A DNA stretch of 64,000 nucleotides from Hyphomicrobiales bacterium (GCA_013911975.1 JACESF010000008.1:1-64000), one strand, 5' to 3'. Counted from the stretch's first letter, positions 51,592 to 60,975 are shown. Numbers and translations are program-made. The notes: generated by a model not told the origin, from the sequence alone.

Positions 51592-52074
51592 TCAGTCGGC
51601 CAGCCAGCGCGCGGCCGCGTGGTCGTCGGCGTCCTTCGCCGCCACCCAGTCGCCGCCGTCCGCGCGCTCCTCCTTCTTCCAGAAGGGCGCGCTGGTCTTC
51701 AGCCAGTCCATGAGGAAGCTCGCGGCGCTGAACGCCGCCTCCCGATGGGCGGAAGCCGTCACCACGAGGACGATCTGCTCGCCCGGAACGATGCGGCCGA
51801 AACGGTGGATGACGCGCGCGCCCAGCAGCGGCCAGCGGGCGCGGGCCTCGTCCAGCAGGCGTTCCATCTCCGCTTCCGCCATGCCGGGATAATGCTCCAG
51901 CACCAGGGCCGTGAGCGGCGGCGCGTCGTTCCCGGCGCCCTTGTCCGCCCGGCAGAAGCCGGTGAAGGAGACCACGGCCCCCACATCCCCGGTGCCCGAG
52001 AGCGCGGCGATCTCGCCCGCCGGGTCGAACGGCTCCGCCTGCACGCGGACGGAGAAGGGGAGGGGGCCGGCCAT
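51592..52074 (-). CDS. moaE: Molybdopterin synthase catalytic subunit MoaE
   Basis: A 160-residue MoaE. Motifs: GAVVSFTGFCRADKG near 33-47, LVLEHYPGMAEAEM, VIHRFGRIVPGEQIVLVVTASAHREAAFSAASFLMDWLKTSAPFWKKE. The final lysines are catalytic in the family. With MoaD it adds two sulfurs to precursor Z to form molybdopterin. ATG 52074 is 2 bp from the end of moaD; the longer frame to 52227 is a shadow. Confidence 0.93.
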   Translation of the reverse strand: MAGPLPFSVRVQAEPFDPAGEIAALSGTGDVGAVVSFTGFCRADKGAGNDAPPLTALVLEHYPGMAEAEMERLLDEARARWPLLGARVIHRFGRIVPGEQIVLVVTASAHREAAFSAASFLMDWLKTSAPFWKKEERADGGDWVAAKDADDHAAARWLAD

Positions 52075-52076
52075 GG

Positions 52077-52328
52077 TCAGCCCCCGGTCATGGGCGGGAA
52101 GAACGCCACTTCGCGCGCGCCGGCGATGGGAGCGGTGGGCTTCACATGGCGCCGGTCCAGCGCCGCGCGCACCACGCCCGGCGTCTCGAAGGCATGGGCA
52201 TGGCCCGGGCCCCGGCCCGCCAGCCACGTCGCGAGATCGGCCACCGTGTGCACGCTGTCGGGCGGACTCACCTCTTCTTCCGCGAGGCCCACGCGCTCGC
52301 GCAGCCAGGCGAAATAGAGAATCTTCAT
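52077..52328 (-). CDS. moaD: Molybdopterin synthase sulfur-carrier subunit MoaD
   Basis: An 83-residue ubiquitin-like protein starting MKILYFAWLRERVGLAEEEV and ending FFPPMTGG, whose C-terminal Gly-Gly becomes the thiocarboxylate sulfur donor. It overlaps the pgsA stop by one nt and precedes moaE by 2 bp, so the two subunits are made together. The frame continuing upstream to 52511 lies within pgsA and is spurious. Confidence 0.92.
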   Translation of the reverse strand: MKILYFAWLRERVGLAEEEVSPPDSVHTVADLATWLAGRGPGHAHAFETPGVVRAALDRRHVKPTAPIAGAREVAFFPPMTGG

Positions 52329-52960
52329 CACGGCTCCTCCACGAGGTGGCGCGCGCCCGCCCGGAAATAGTCGAAGCCGGTATAAAGCGTGAGCACCGCC
52401 GAGACCCAGAGCAGGATCAGGCCGAGAAGGGTGATGCCGGGCACCAGCTTGTCGCCCGCCGGGCCCGCCAGCAGCACGCCCACGGACACGAGCTGGAGGG
52501 TGGTCTTCCACTTGGCGAGCCGGGAAACCGGCACGCTCACCCGCAGCTCCGCCAGGAACTCCCGAAGTCCCGAGACGAGGATCTCACGGCACAGGATGAC
52601 CACCGCCGCCCAGAGCGACCAGCCGCGGATGGTGCCGTCCGAGGCCAGCATGAGCAGGCTGGTGGAGACCAGCAGCTTGTCGGCGATGGGGTCCAGCATG
52701 CGGCCGATGGCCGATTGCTGCGACAGGGCGCGGGCGAGGTATCCGTCGAAGAAGTCCGTCACCGCCGCCGCGATGAACAGGCCGAGCGCCACCCAGCGCA
52801 GCCAGACGCCGCCATGGAGGATGTCGGCCCAGAACAGGCACGCGGCCACCAGCGGAACGGCCGCGCAGCGGGAATAGGTGAGGAGGTTCGGCAGCGACAG
52901 GGCGCTTCCCCGCCCGGCAGGGCGTTCTGAGGGGCGTGTCGTGGCGTTGGCCATGTCCAT
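52328..52960 (-). CDS. pgsA: CDP-diacylglycerol-glycerol-3-phosphate 3-phosphatidyltransferase
   Basis: A 210-residue CDP-alcohol phosphatidyltransferase that makes phosphatidylglycerol phosphate at the inner membrane. The catalytic signature DFFDGYLARALSQQSAIGRMLDPIADK is intact, and NLLTYSRCAAVPL and CREILVSGLREFL match PgsA. Several membrane helices follow. ATG 52960 and ATG 52954 are both possible; the longer frame to 53071 overlaps uvrC and is not family-like. The uvrC-pgsA-moaD-moaE order is common in Alphaproteobacteria. Confidence 0.92.
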   Translation of the reverse strand: MDMANATTRPSERPAGRGSALSLPNLLTYSRCAAVPLVAACLFWADILHGGVWLRWVALGLFIAAAVTDFFDGYLARALSQQSAIGRMLDPIADKLLVSTSLLMLASDGTIRGWSLWAAVVILCREILVSGLREFLAELRVSVPVSRLAKWKTTLQLVSVGVLLAGPAGDKLVPGITLLGLILLWVSAVLTLYTGFDYFRAGARHLVEEP

Positions 52961-53067
52961 TCGGTCTGCTCTTCTGCTGCGGGCGGGCAGCGAGGGGAAC
53001 TGGGCGGAAATCTGCACCCGGAAGCGGGCGCGGTCGAGGCGGCTGAGCCGGCCTCGACCGGTTTCCG

Positions 53068-55155
53068 TCATTGCGGCGGCTGTTCGTGGAAATAGCCGTA
53101 GATGGCCAGTGCCGTCGAGGCATTGATTCCGGCGACCTGCTCAAGATCGGCCAGGGAGGCGCGCTCGATGGCCTTCAGGGTGCCGAAATGGCGCAGCAAA
53201 GCGCGCTTGCGCGTGGGGCCGACGCCGGGGATCGCCTGGAGGCCAGCTTCGCTGATGGCCTTCTTCCGCCGCGCCCGGTGGGAGCCGATGGCGAAGCGGT
53301 GGGCCTCGTCGCGCAGGCGCTGGATGAAATAAAGCACGGGGTCGCGCGGCTCCATGCGGAACGGCGCGCGGCCGGGCATGTGGAACAGCTCGCGCCCCGC
53401 CTCGCGGTCCATGCCCTTGGCGACGCCCACCATGGGCACATGGGTGACGCCCAATTCCCGCGCCACCTCCAGCGCCGCGTTGAGCTGGCCCTGGCCGCCG
53501 TCGATGAGCACGAGGTCGGGCCAGCCCGTGGCCTCCTCGGGCGCGACGTCCACCGCAGGGACATCGCCCGCCACCACGTCCTCGGCCACCACGTCCCCGA
53601 CCATCTCGGCGTTCTCCTCGGCCGCCGCCGGGGCGGCCTGGGGCGCTTCCTTCAGCAGGCGGGAGAAGCGGCGGTGGAGCACCTCCCGCATCATGCCGTA
53701 ATCGTCGCCCGGGGTGATGTGCGCCGACTTGATGTTGAACTTGCGGTACTGATTCTTCCGGAAGCCCTCGGGCCCGGCCACGATCATGCCGCCCACCGCA
53801 TTGGTGCCCATGATGTGGGAATTGTCGTAGACCTCGATGCGGCGCGGCGTGGCCGGCAGCCCGAAGGCGGCGGCGACGCCCTCCAGCAGGCGGGTCTGGG
53901 TGGCGGTCTCCGCGAGCTTGCGGCCCAGCGCCTCGCGCGCGTTCTGAAGCGCATGGTCCACGAGGTCGCGCTTCTCGCCCCGCTTGGGCGCGGCGATCTC
54001 CACCTTGTAGCCGGACCGGGCGGACAGCGCCTCGGAGAGCAGCGCCTGCTCCTCCACGTCGTGGCTCAGCAGCACGAGGCGCGGGCAGGGCTTGTCCTCG
54101 TAGAATTGCGCCAGGAATGCCCCCAGCACCTCCGCTTCGCTGAGCGAGCGGTCGGCGCGCGGATAATAGGCGCGGTTGCCCCAGTTCTGGCCGGTGCGGA
54201 AGAAGAAGACCTCCACGCAGGTGGCCCCGCCCTCCTGGTGGCAGGCGAACACGTCCGCTTCCTCCACCGAGCGCGGATTGATGCCCTGGCTGCCCTGCAC
54301 GGCGGACAAGGCGGCGAGGCGATCGCGCAGGCGCGCGGCGCGCTCGAATTCCAGCGCCTCGGACGCCGCCTCCATCTCGTGGGCCAGCTCCTCCTTCACG
54401 GCGCGCGAGCGGCCGGAGAGGAAGGCCCGCGCCTCGCGCACCAGCTCGGCATAGTCGGAATGGCTCAGCTCGCCGGTGCAGGGGCCGGAGCAGCGCTTGA
54501 TCTGGAACAGCAGGCAGGGGCGCGTGCGATTCTCGTAATAGCTGTCCGAGCAGGAGCGCAGCAGGAAGGCGCGCTGGAGCGCGTTGATGGTGCGGTCCAC
54601 CGCCCAGACGCTGGCGAAGGGGCCGTAATAATCCCCTGGCCGGCTGCGCGCCCCCCGGTGCTTGGCGATCTGCGGGGAGACGTGGTCGGCGGTGATGAGG
54701 ATGTAGGGAAACGACTTGTCGTCGCGCAGCAGCACGTTGAAGCGCGGCTTCAACTGCTTGATGAGGTTGGCTTCCAGCAGCAGCGCCTCGGGCTCCGTGC
54801 GGGTGGAGACGAACTCCATGGCGCAGGTGGCCGCGATCATCCGGGCGATGCGATTCGTATGGCCGATGGGGCGCGTGTAGCTCAGTACCCGCTTCTTGAT
54901 GCTCTTGGCCTTGCCCACATAAAGGACAGACCCGTCCGCTGCGATCATGCGGTAGACGCCGGGGCCGAGAGGCGCATGGCGCGCCGCCTGGGCGATGGCC
55001 GCACGGCCCACTGCCAGCGGGCCATCCTCCACCAGGACGTCTTCTTCAGATTCGATGAGAAGCGGCGCGTCCTCCTCCGCGTCTGGCGCGTCGGGGGCGA
55101 GGGCGGTGGGGTCGATCTCTTCGGCCGGCGGAGACAGGGGAGGGCGGGCGGTCAT
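53068..55155 (-). CDS. uvrC: Excinuclease ABC subunit C
   Basis: A 695-residue UvrC, the dual-incision nuclease of nucleotide excision repair. The GIY-YIG domain begins near residue 62 ([29 protein letters not shown]). A Cys-containing region ([18 protein letters not shown]) follows. UVR and RNase-H-like domains are next ([41 protein letters not shown]). C-terminal helix-hairpin-helix elements read [20 protein letters not shown] and [19 protein letters not shown]. An acidic N-terminal extension of about 55 residues and an Ala/Glu/Val-rich insertion near 510-550 make it slightly longer than typical. Confidence 0.94.
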   Translation of the reverse strand: MTARPPLSPPAEEIDPTALAPDAPDAEEDAPLLIESEEDVLVEDGPLAVGRAAIAQAARHAPLGPGVYRMIAADGSVLYVGKAKSIKKRVLSYTRPIGHTNRIARMIAATCAMEFVSTRTEPEALLLEANLIKQLKPRFNVLLRDDKSFPYILITADHVSPQIAKHRGARSRPGDYYGPFASVWAVDRTINALQRAFLLRSCSDSYYENRTRPCLLFQIKRCSGPCTGELSHSDYAELVREARAFLSGRSRAVKEELAHEMEAASEALEFERAARLRDRLAALSAVQGSQGINPRSVEEADVFACHQEGGATCVEVFFFRTGQNWGNRAYYPRADRSLSEAEVLGAFLAQFYEDKPCPRLVLLSHDVEEQALLSEALSARSGYKVEIAAPKRGEKRDLVDHALQNAREALGRKLAETATQTRLLEGVAAAFGLPATPRRIEVYDNSHIMGTNAVGGMIVAGPEGFRKNQYRKFNIKSAHITPGDDYGMMREVLHRRFSRLLKEAPQAAPAAAEENAEMVGDVVAEDVVAGDVPAVDVAPEEATGWPDLVLIDGGQGQLNAALEVARELGVTHVPMVGVAKGMDREAGRELFHMPGRAPFRMEPRDPVLYFIQRLRDEAHRFAIGSHRARRKKAISEAGLQAIPGVGPTRKRALLRHFGTLKAIERASLADLEQVAGINASTALAIYGYFHEQPPQ

Positions 55156-55369
55156 GCCCCAGAAGTAAGGCGTCGGGCCCGCGAGGGCCAGAGGCGCCCC
55201 GCCGGGGCCTGCGCCTTAACCGACTGTTCACCCCAGCTTCTAACCGCTGATTCACCACGCTTTCTCATGGTGCGCCGCAAACGCTTGGTGGCCAGATTTC
55301 GTTTGCGATTTCGCCCTAATCCTGGCGGCACGTCACGCGGCACTGCCGTCGGGCTTAAAGGAGTTGACG

Positions 55370-55984
55370 ATGAAACACCGTCTCGTGGCGGGCCTGGCCA
55401 CGCTGGGGGCGCTGGCGCTTCCCGCCGCCGCCGCCGACATGAACGGCGGCTATGGCTACGGCTACGCCCCCGCGGCGGCGTCGGCGCCCATGTCGTGGAC
55501 CGGATTCTATATCGGCGCCAATGCCGGCTACGGCTGGGGCACGGCGGGTCCTTATTCCCCCGGTGGTTTCCTGGGCGGGCTGCAGGCCGGCTATAACTGG
55601 CAGTTCACGGGCTCGGCCTTCGTGGCCGGCCTGGAGACGGACTTCGCCTGGACGGGCATGAACGAGGGGCCGTACAGCGTCAGCTATATCGGCACCGTGC
55701 GGGCGCGCCTCGGATTCGCGTTCGACCGCTTCCTCGCCTACGGCACCGCGGGCCTCGCTTATGGTGCGGGACAATATGAAATCGCAGGTCTGAGCAACGA
55801 TCAGACCCATACTGGCTGGACGCTCGGCGTGGGTGGCGAGTTTGCCCTTGATCGTAACTGGAGCGCTCGCGCTGAATATCTGTACGTTGATCTTGGTAGT
55901 TCGACATACAATTCTTTAACCGGTCCCGCGTCCCTGGGCTTTGATGGAAACATCATCAGGGGCGGCGTGAACTATCGTTTCTGA
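55370..55984 (+). CDS. Outer-membrane beta-barrel protein (Omp31/porin-like)
   Basis: A 204-residue eight-strand barrel protein. A Sec signal peptide ends at AAA before ADMNGGYGYGYAP. The barrel begins SWTGFYIGANAGYGWG and ends with the terminal aromatic strand GGVNYRF. Phrases GTVRARLGFAFDRFLAYGTAGLAYG and LGVGGEFALDRNWSARAEYLYVDLG are family standards. AAGGAG precedes ATG 55370. From about 55765 onward the codons become clearly less GC-rich than in the first two thirds, unlike its neighbours. Such proteins are structural or adhesive outer-membrane components in Rhizobiales. Confidence 0.9.
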   Translation: MKHRLVAGLATLGALALPAAAADMNGGYGYGYAPAAASAPMSWTGFYIGANAGYGWGTAGPYSPGGFLGGLQAGYNWQFTGSAFVAGLETDFAWTGMNEGPYSVSYIGTVRARLGFAFDRFLAYGTAGLAYGAGQYEIAGLSNDQTHTGWTLGVGGEFALDRNWSARAEYLYVDLGSSTYNSLTGPASLGFDGNIIRGGVNYRF

Positions 55985-56043
55985 ACTATTAACGCTGTTA
56001 ACGTGCGCGGAAGTGACTGTCTGCGAACGATTTGTGACCGGCC

Positions 56044-56072
56044 TTGAACGCTTTTGTGTTCACATGTAGGCT
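56044..56072 (+). promoter_or_regulatory. Possible sigma-70 promoter of the second barrel gene
   Basis: TTGAAC (56044-56049) and TAGGCT (56067-56072) are separated by 17 bp, about 120 bp before the ATG at 56193. The -35 element is good and the -10 weak. It lies in a less GC-rich stretch between two barrel genes. The call is tentative. Confidence 0.35.
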
Positions 56073-56192
56073 GTTAACCACATTCCCGCCTCGTTTTCTT
56101 GGGGTGGGTGTTGCGGAAGAGTGACAGACGACCAAGCCGGCCCGGTGTATATCCGAGCCATCGTGTTTCGTATCTCAACGAAGGGTGTATCC

Positions 56193-56900
56193 ATGTTGAA
56201 GCGCGCTCTCGCCGGGGTCTCCGCCCTGGCTCTCCTCGGCGGTGCGGCCTCTGCGGCTGACCTCGCCACCAAGTATCCGGTGAAGGCGCCGGTGGTGGTC
56301 CCCGTGTTCTCCTGGACCGGCTTCTATATCGGCGCGAACGTCGGCTGGGCCTGGCAGAACAACGACCTCTCCGTGTCTCCGTCGTTCGGCATCCCTGCCA
56401 CGAACATCAATGTCGGCTCGTCCAACGGCTTCACCGGTGGTCTGCAGGCTGGCTACAACTGGCAGTTCGCCAACAACGTGGTGCTCGGCCTCGAGGCTGA
56501 CATCAACTGGACCGACCTCGGCAGCAACGGCGTCGTCGTCGTGAGCCCCGGCTTCGGTGTGGCTTCCGGCCTCGCCACCGGCTCGATGGACTACCTCGGC
56601 ACGATCCGCGCTCGCCTCGGCTACGCGTTCGATCGCGTTCTGCCGTACATCACCGGCGGTGTCGCTTACGGCAAGACCGACTTCGGCAACATCTATGGTC
56701 TCTCCACCTCCGAGACCAACTGGGGCTGGACGATCGGCGCTGGCGTCGAGTACGCCTTCACCAACAACATCACCGCCAAGCTCGAGTACCTGTACGTCGA
56801 TCTGAACGGTTCCAACTACACGATCCCGAGCACCCTCGGTTCCGTGGAAGCCGACACCAACACCTCGCTCCTCAAGGTCGGCGTGAACTACAAGTTCTGA
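56193..56900 (+). CDS. Outer-membrane beta-barrel protein (Omp31/porin-like), probably abundant
   Basis: A 235-residue barrel protein. The signal peptide (MLKRALAGVSALALLGGAASA) is followed by ADLATKYPVKAPVVVPV and the barrel start FSWTGFYIGANVGWAW; it ends LLKVGVNYKF. Codon use is distinctive: AAC, GGC, CTC and GTC nearly exclusively with few rare codons, as in highly expressed genes. A textbook intrinsic terminator follows 26 bp after the stop. It is paralogous to the barrel genes on both sides. ATG 56193 was chosen for the signal peptide. Confidence 0.92.
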   Translation: MLKRALAGVSALALLGGAASAADLATKYPVKAPVVVPVFSWTGFYIGANVGWAWQNNDLSVSPSFGIPATNINVGSSNGFTGGLQAGYNWQFANNVVLGLEADINWTDLGSNGVVVVSPGFGVASGLATGSMDYLGTIRARLGYAFDRVLPYITGGVAYGKTDFGNIYGLSTSETNWGWTIGAGVEYAFTNNITAKLEYLYVDLNGSNYTIPSTLGSVEADTNTSLLKVGVNYKF

Positions 56901-56926
56901 TCGCTGCCTTTTCGAGACGTGTTGAG

Positions 56927-56954
56927 AACCCCGGGCGAAAGCCCGGGGTTTTTT
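56927..56954 (+). terminator. Intrinsic terminator after the second barrel gene
   Basis: A perfect 10-bp stem AACCCCGGGC/GCCCGGGGTT with a GAAA loop runs directly into TTTTTT. It is the clearest rho-independent terminator in the window and fits a strongly transcribed outer-membrane protein gene. Confidence 0.93.
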
Positions 56955-57110
56955 GTTGCGCGCCGGAACGAACGCCCTCCATCGCGGGTTGGCCGACACG
57001 GAGAGACCCCGTGGCCGCCACCGCTTCGCCACGCGTGGGTCACGGACCTGCCGAGGTGAAGGTGCATGGATGGCACCAGAGCCTGGAATGGCCTGGAAGA
57101 GGTGCGTGGA

Positions 57111-57746
57111 ATGAAATCGGTTTTCCTGATCGGGGCAGTGGCGGGCGTGCTGGCGGCTGGACCGGCCTTCGCCGCCGACCTTGCCCCCGCTGCCGCGATG
57201 CCCGTGAAGGCGCCGGTGGCCCAGCCCGCGCCGGTCTTCTCCTGGACCGGATTCTATATCGGCGGCAATGCCGGCTATAGCTGGGGCTCCGGCAAGGCCG
57301 GCCTCAGCGGCGTCGATCCCGACGGATGGCTGGCCGGCGGCCAGCTCGGCTACAATTACCAGTTCCAGAACAACGTGCTGGTGGGCCTCGAGGCCGACAT
57401 CCAGGGCGGCGACGTGAGCGGGAGCACGCTGGGGCTCGACAGCAATCTGGACTATCTCGGCACCGTGCGCGCGCGCCTCGGCTACGCCATGGACCGCGTG
57501 CTGCCTTATGTGACGGGCGGCCTCGCCTATGGGCGCAACTCCATCACCGATTACGGGTTCGAATCGGCTAAGACCCATGTGGGCTGGACCGCGGGCGCCG
57601 GCATCGAGTATGCGCTGACCAACAACTGGACCGCGCGCGCCGAATATCTCTATACGGACCTTGGTTCGAAGACCTACGACAATATCGGCACCGATGCGGG
57701 ACTGACGAGTTCCAGCGCCAGGCTCGGAATCAATTATAAGTTCTGA
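57111..57746 (+). CDS. Outer-membrane beta-barrel protein (Omp31/porin-like)
   Basis: A 211-residue barrel protein. Signal peptide MKSVFLIGAVAGVLAAGPAFA, then ADLAPAAAMPVKAPV. The barrel starts FSWTGFYIGGNAGYSWGSG and ends SSSARLGINYKF. It shares GTVRARLGYAMDRVLPYVTGGLAYG and AGIEYALTNNWTARAEYLYTDLGS with the neighbours, so the three genes at 55370-57746 form a paralogous tandem. ATG 57111 follows GGAAGAGG; an in-phase extension upstream is not credible. Confidence 0.9.
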   Translation: MKSVFLIGAVAGVLAAGPAFAADLAPAAAMPVKAPVAQPAPVFSWTGFYIGGNAGYSWGSGKAGLSGVDPDGWLAGGQLGYNYQFQNNVLVGLEADIQGGDVSGSTLGLDSNLDYLGTVRARLGYAMDRVLPYVTGGLAYGRNSITDYGFESAKTHVGWTAGAGIEYALTNNWTARAEYLYTDLGSKTYDNIGTDAGLTSSSARLGINYKF

Positions 57747-57765
57747 TGCCGTAAGGGTCGGTACG

Positions 57766-57795
57766 GGGCGCGTCGGATCCCGGGCGCGCCCTTTT
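57766..57795 (+). terminator. Intrinsic terminator after the third barrel gene
   Basis: Stem GGGCGCG/CGCGCCC (7 bp) with a 12-nt loop followed by TTTT, 19 bp after the stop codon. Separates the barrel genes from the dehydrogenase-aminotransferase pair. Confidence 0.65.
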
Positions 57796-57952
57796 GCTGT
57801 CCGCCGTCCCCGGGATGCCCCGGCGCCGCCGGTAATATGCCGACGCAATTGTTGAACGTTTCCGCACAGCCGGGGGACGGCCTGCGTCTCGCTTGCGCCC
57901 CGCCTCCCGTGATAGAGCCGGGACAAGTGATTTGTCAGACATGAGGATCGAC

Positions 57953-58939
57953 ATGGCTCAGACCGACACCGCGCGTCCGCTCCGCGTGGGCGTGGCGGGA
58001 ATCGGGATCATGGGATCCAACCACGCCCGCGTGCTGGCCGAGCTTCCCGGCGCCGAGCTGGTGGCGATCGCCGATCCGGACATGGCCCAGGCGGGCCGGG
58101 TGGCGAACTTCCTGGGCTGCGAGGCGGTGGAGGACCATCACGCGCTCATCGCGCGCGGGCTCGACGCCATCATCGTGGCCGCGCCCACCCACCTGCATCA
58201 TCCGGTGGCGCTGGACATCATCAATTCCGGCACCTCGGTGCTGGTGGAGAAGCCGGTGGCCTCCACGGTGGAGGAGGGGCGCGAGATCGTGCAGGCCGCG
58301 CGGGCGAAGAACGTCACGCTCATGGTCGGCCATGTGGAGCGCTTCAACCCGGCGGTCCAGGCGGTGAAGAAGGCCATCGCCAACGAGGAGCTCCTGTCCA
58401 TCGCCATCACGCGGGTCGGCCCGTTCCCGCCGCGCATGTCCAATGTGGGCGTGGTGATCGACCTCGCGGTGCACGACATCGACCTGATCCGCTGGTTCAC
58501 CGGCTCGGATATCATCGAGGTGCAGCCGCAGACCTCCTCCGCCGTGGCGGAGCGGGAGGACATCGCGCTGCTCCAGTTCCGCACCGCCTCCGGCGTGCTG
58601 GCGCACATCAACACCAACTGGCTCACGCCCTTCAAGGCGCGCACGGTGCATGTCGCCACGCGCAAGAAGTATGTGATCGGCGATCTTCTCACCCGTCAGG
58701 TGACGGAGTGCTTCGACTACCGGCCCGACGGCTCCTATTCCATGCGCCACCTGCCGGTGGCCTATGCGGAGCCGCTGCGCGCGGAGCTGGAGCAGTTCCT
58801 CGACGCGGTGCGCGGCGGCAAACCGCCGGCCGTGACCGGCGACGAGGGCGTCGCCAGCCTGGAGATCGCCATTTCCTGCCTCACTGGCCGCTCAGAGGCC
58901 AGCCGCTCCTCCGCCGACCGCCGCCGCGCGGTGGGCTGA
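57953..58939 (+). CDS. Gfo/Idh/MocA-family NAD(P)-dependent dehydrogenase
   Basis: A 328-residue sugar-type oxidoreductase. The Rossmann motif is VGVAGIGIMGSNHARVLAELPGAELVAIADPD. The family signature LVEKPVAST contains the catalytic-region Lys, and the active-site His lies in IDLAVHDIDLIRWFTG. ATG 57953 has GAGG seven nt upstream; ATG 57941 is an alternative. It is followed 21 bp later by a DegT aminotransferase, the same pairing as WbpB/WbpE-type enzymes. Together they turn a nucleotide-sugar hydroxyl into an amino group for surface polysaccharide. The specific sugar is not known. Confidence 0.87.
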   Translation: MAQTDTARPLRVGVAGIGIMGSNHARVLAELPGAELVAIADPDMAQAGRVANFLGCEAVEDHHALIARGLDAIIVAAPTHLHHPVALDIINSGTSVLVEKPVASTVEEGREIVQAARAKNVTLMVGHVERFNPAVQAVKKAIANEELLSIAITRVGPFPPRMSNVGVVIDLAVHDIDLIRWFTGSDIIEVQPQTSSAVAEREDIALLQFRTASGVLAHINTNWLTPFKARTVHVATRKKYVIGDLLTRQVTECFDYRPDGSYSMRHLPVAYAEPLRAELEQFLDAVRGGKPPAVTGDEGVASLEIAISCLTGRSEASRSSADRRRAVG

Positions 58940-58960
58940 CAACCGAGAATCGAAGGCCGA

Positions 58961-60109
58961 ATGACCACGCATGTGACCAGCCAGATGGCCCCCATTCCCT
59001 TCATCGACGTCGCCACCCAGCGCGCCCGCCTCGGCGCGCGTATCGACCGGGCGGTGGGCGCGGTCCTGGAAAGCTGCCGCTTCATCAACGGCCCGGAAGT
59101 CTCGATCCTGGAAGAGCAGCTCGCCGCCTTCGCGGGCGCGAAGCACGCCATCGCCTGTTCCAGCGGCACCGATGCGCTGGCCATGCTCCTGATGGCCTGG
59201 GGCATCGGCAAGGGCGACGCGGTGTTCTGCCCGGCCTTCACCTTCTGCGCCACCGCCGAGGTGGTGCCGTGGGTGGGCGCGACCCCGGTGTTCGTGGACG
59301 TGAAGCCCGACACCTTCAACATGGACGCGGACAGCCTGGATCGCGCCGTGGCGGTGGCCAAGGCGGCGGGGCTCAGCCCCAAGGTGGTCATTCCCGTGGA
59401 CCTGTTCGGTCAGGCGGCGGACTATGACGCGATCCTGCCGGTGGCGCAGAAGCATGGCCTGAAGGTGCTGTGCGACACTGCTCAGGGCTTCGGCGCCGAA
59501 TGGCATGGCCGGCGCACGGGCAGCATCGGCGATGCCTCCGCCACCTCCTTCTTCCCCGCCAAGCCGCTCGGCTGCTACGGCGACGGCGGCGCGGTCTTCA
59601 CCGATGACGACGCCCTCGTGCCGGTGCTCAAGAGCGTGCGCGAGCACGGGCAGGGCGTGGACAAGTACGAGAATGTCCGGATCGGCATGACCGCCCGCCT
59701 CGACACCATCCAGGCGGCGGTGCTGATCGAGAAGCTGGACATCTTCCCCGACGAGATCGCCGCCCGCGCGCGCATCGCGGCGCGCTACAACACGCTCCTG
59801 GCGGACGTTGCCATCGTTCCCGCTTTGGCGGAGGGCGCCACTTCCACCTGGGCGCAATACACGATCCGCCTCGCCCCCGGCCGCCGCGACGCCCTCGCGG
59901 ACGCGCTGCGCAAGGAGGGCGTGCCCACGGCGGTCTATTACCGGATCCCCATGCACAAGCAGCCGGCCTATGCGTCGTTCCCGGGGGACAGCCTGCCGGT
60001 GAGCGAGGCGCTGTGCGCGGAAGTCATCAGCCTGCCCATGCATGCCTATCTGGACGACGCCACCCAGGACCGCATCGTCGCCGCCGTCCGCCGCGCTTTG
60101 GCGGCGTGA
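58961..60109 (+). CDS. DegT/DnrJ/EryC1/StrS-family sugar aminotransferase
   Basis: A 382-residue PLP-dependent aminotransferase. IPFIDVATQRARLGARIDRAV and HAIACSSGTDALAMLLMAWGIGKGD are family starts. CDTAQGFGAEWHGRRTGSIGDASATSFFPAKPLGCYGDGGAVF includes the PLP-binding Lys. MTARLDTIQAAVLIEKL follows. It would transaminate a keto sugar made by the dehydrogenase upstream. Similar to WbpE-type enzymes of UDP-amino-sugar synthesis; substrate not proven. Confidence 0.9.
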   Translation: MTTHVTSQMAPIPFIDVATQRARLGARIDRAVGAVLESCRFINGPEVSILEEQLAAFAGAKHAIACSSGTDALAMLLMAWGIGKGDAVFCPAFTFCATAEVVPWVGATPVFVDVKPDTFNMDADSLDRAVAVAKAAGLSPKVVIPVDLFGQAADYDAILPVAQKHGLKVLCDTAQGFGAEWHGRRTGSIGDASATSFFPAKPLGCYGDGGAVFTDDDALVPVLKSVREHGQGVDKYENVRIGMTARLDTIQAAVLIEKLDIFPDEIAARARIAARYNTLLADVAIVPALAEGATSTWAQYTIRLAPGRRDALADALRKEGVPTAVYYRIPMHKQPAYASFPGDSLPVSEALCAEVISLPMHAYLDDATQDRIVAAVRRALAA

Positions 60110-60173
60110 GGGCAGGGGGCGCTGGACGGCGGCCTCTCCCGGTCTCGCCCCTTTCCCCCTCCCAACCCTCCCC

Positions 60174-60975
60174 CGCTTTCCCAGGTCATGGCCGGGCTTG
60201 TCCCGGCCATCCACGCGGCTCCGCCTTGTGGTGACGAACGGAAGGGCGTGGATGCCCGGGACAAGCCCGGGCATGACGGCTGCAACGGATCGGGACCAGC
60301 GGGTTCCTGACTTGCGATGCGTCGGTTCGCTCACCGCTTTCCCATGTCATGGCCGGGCTTGTCCCGGCCATCCACGCGGCTCCGCCTTGTGGTGGCGAAG
60401 GGGAGGGCGTGGATGCCCGGGACAAGCCCGGGCATGACGGCTGCGACGGATCGGGACCAGCGGGTTCCTGATTTGCGATGCGTCGGTTCGCTCACCGCTT
60501 TCCCATGTCATGGCGGGGCTTGTCCCGGCCATCCACGCGGCTCCGCCTTGTGGTGACGAACGGGAGGGCGTGGATGCCCGGGACAGGCCCGGGCATGACG
60601 GCTGCGACGGATCGGGACCGGCGGGTTCCTGACTTGCGATGCGTCAGTTCGCTTACCGCTTTCCCAGGTCATGGCCGGGCTTGTCCCGGCCATCCACGCG
60701 GCTCCGCCTTGTGGTGACGAACGGGAGGGCGTGGGTGCCCGGGTCAAGTCCGGGCATGACGCATGCGACGGATCGGGACCAGCGGGTTCCTGACTTGCGA
60801 TGCGTCGGTTCGCTCACCGCTTTCCCAGGTCATGGCCGGGCTTATCCCGACCATCCACGCGGCTCCGCCATGTGGGGCGAAGGGGGGAGGGCGTGGATGC
60901 CCGGGTCAAGCCCGGGCATGACGGCTGCGACCACAATGACGGCGGCGACGGATCGGAACCGGCGGGTTTCTGAGC
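60174..60975. repeat. Five tandem 161-bp palindromic repeats in a gene-free kilobase
   Basis: The 1091-bp gap between the aminotransferase and murJ holds five units with exact 161-bp spacing; the GTCATGGC core is at 60185, 60346, 60507, 60668 and 60829. Within each unit, CATGGCCGGGCTTGTCCCGG and CCGGGACAAGCCCGGGCATG form a long inverted repeat around CCATCCACGCGGCTCCGCC / GGGCGTGGATG. The fifth unit is the most diverged and has a small insertion near 60935. Frames in both strands here only translate the repeat. The last 220 bp before murJ show no clear feature. Confidence 0.92.

Noticed and set aside
55985..56120. CtrA box in the GTTAAC-rich stretch before the second barrel gene
   Set aside because: The TTAA elements are not separated by the required 7 bp.
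60174..60975. Regularly spaced repeats as a CRISPR array
   Set aside because: Units repeat over their full 161 bp, with no unique spacers between short repeats, and no cas gene is near. They are tandem palindromic repeats.
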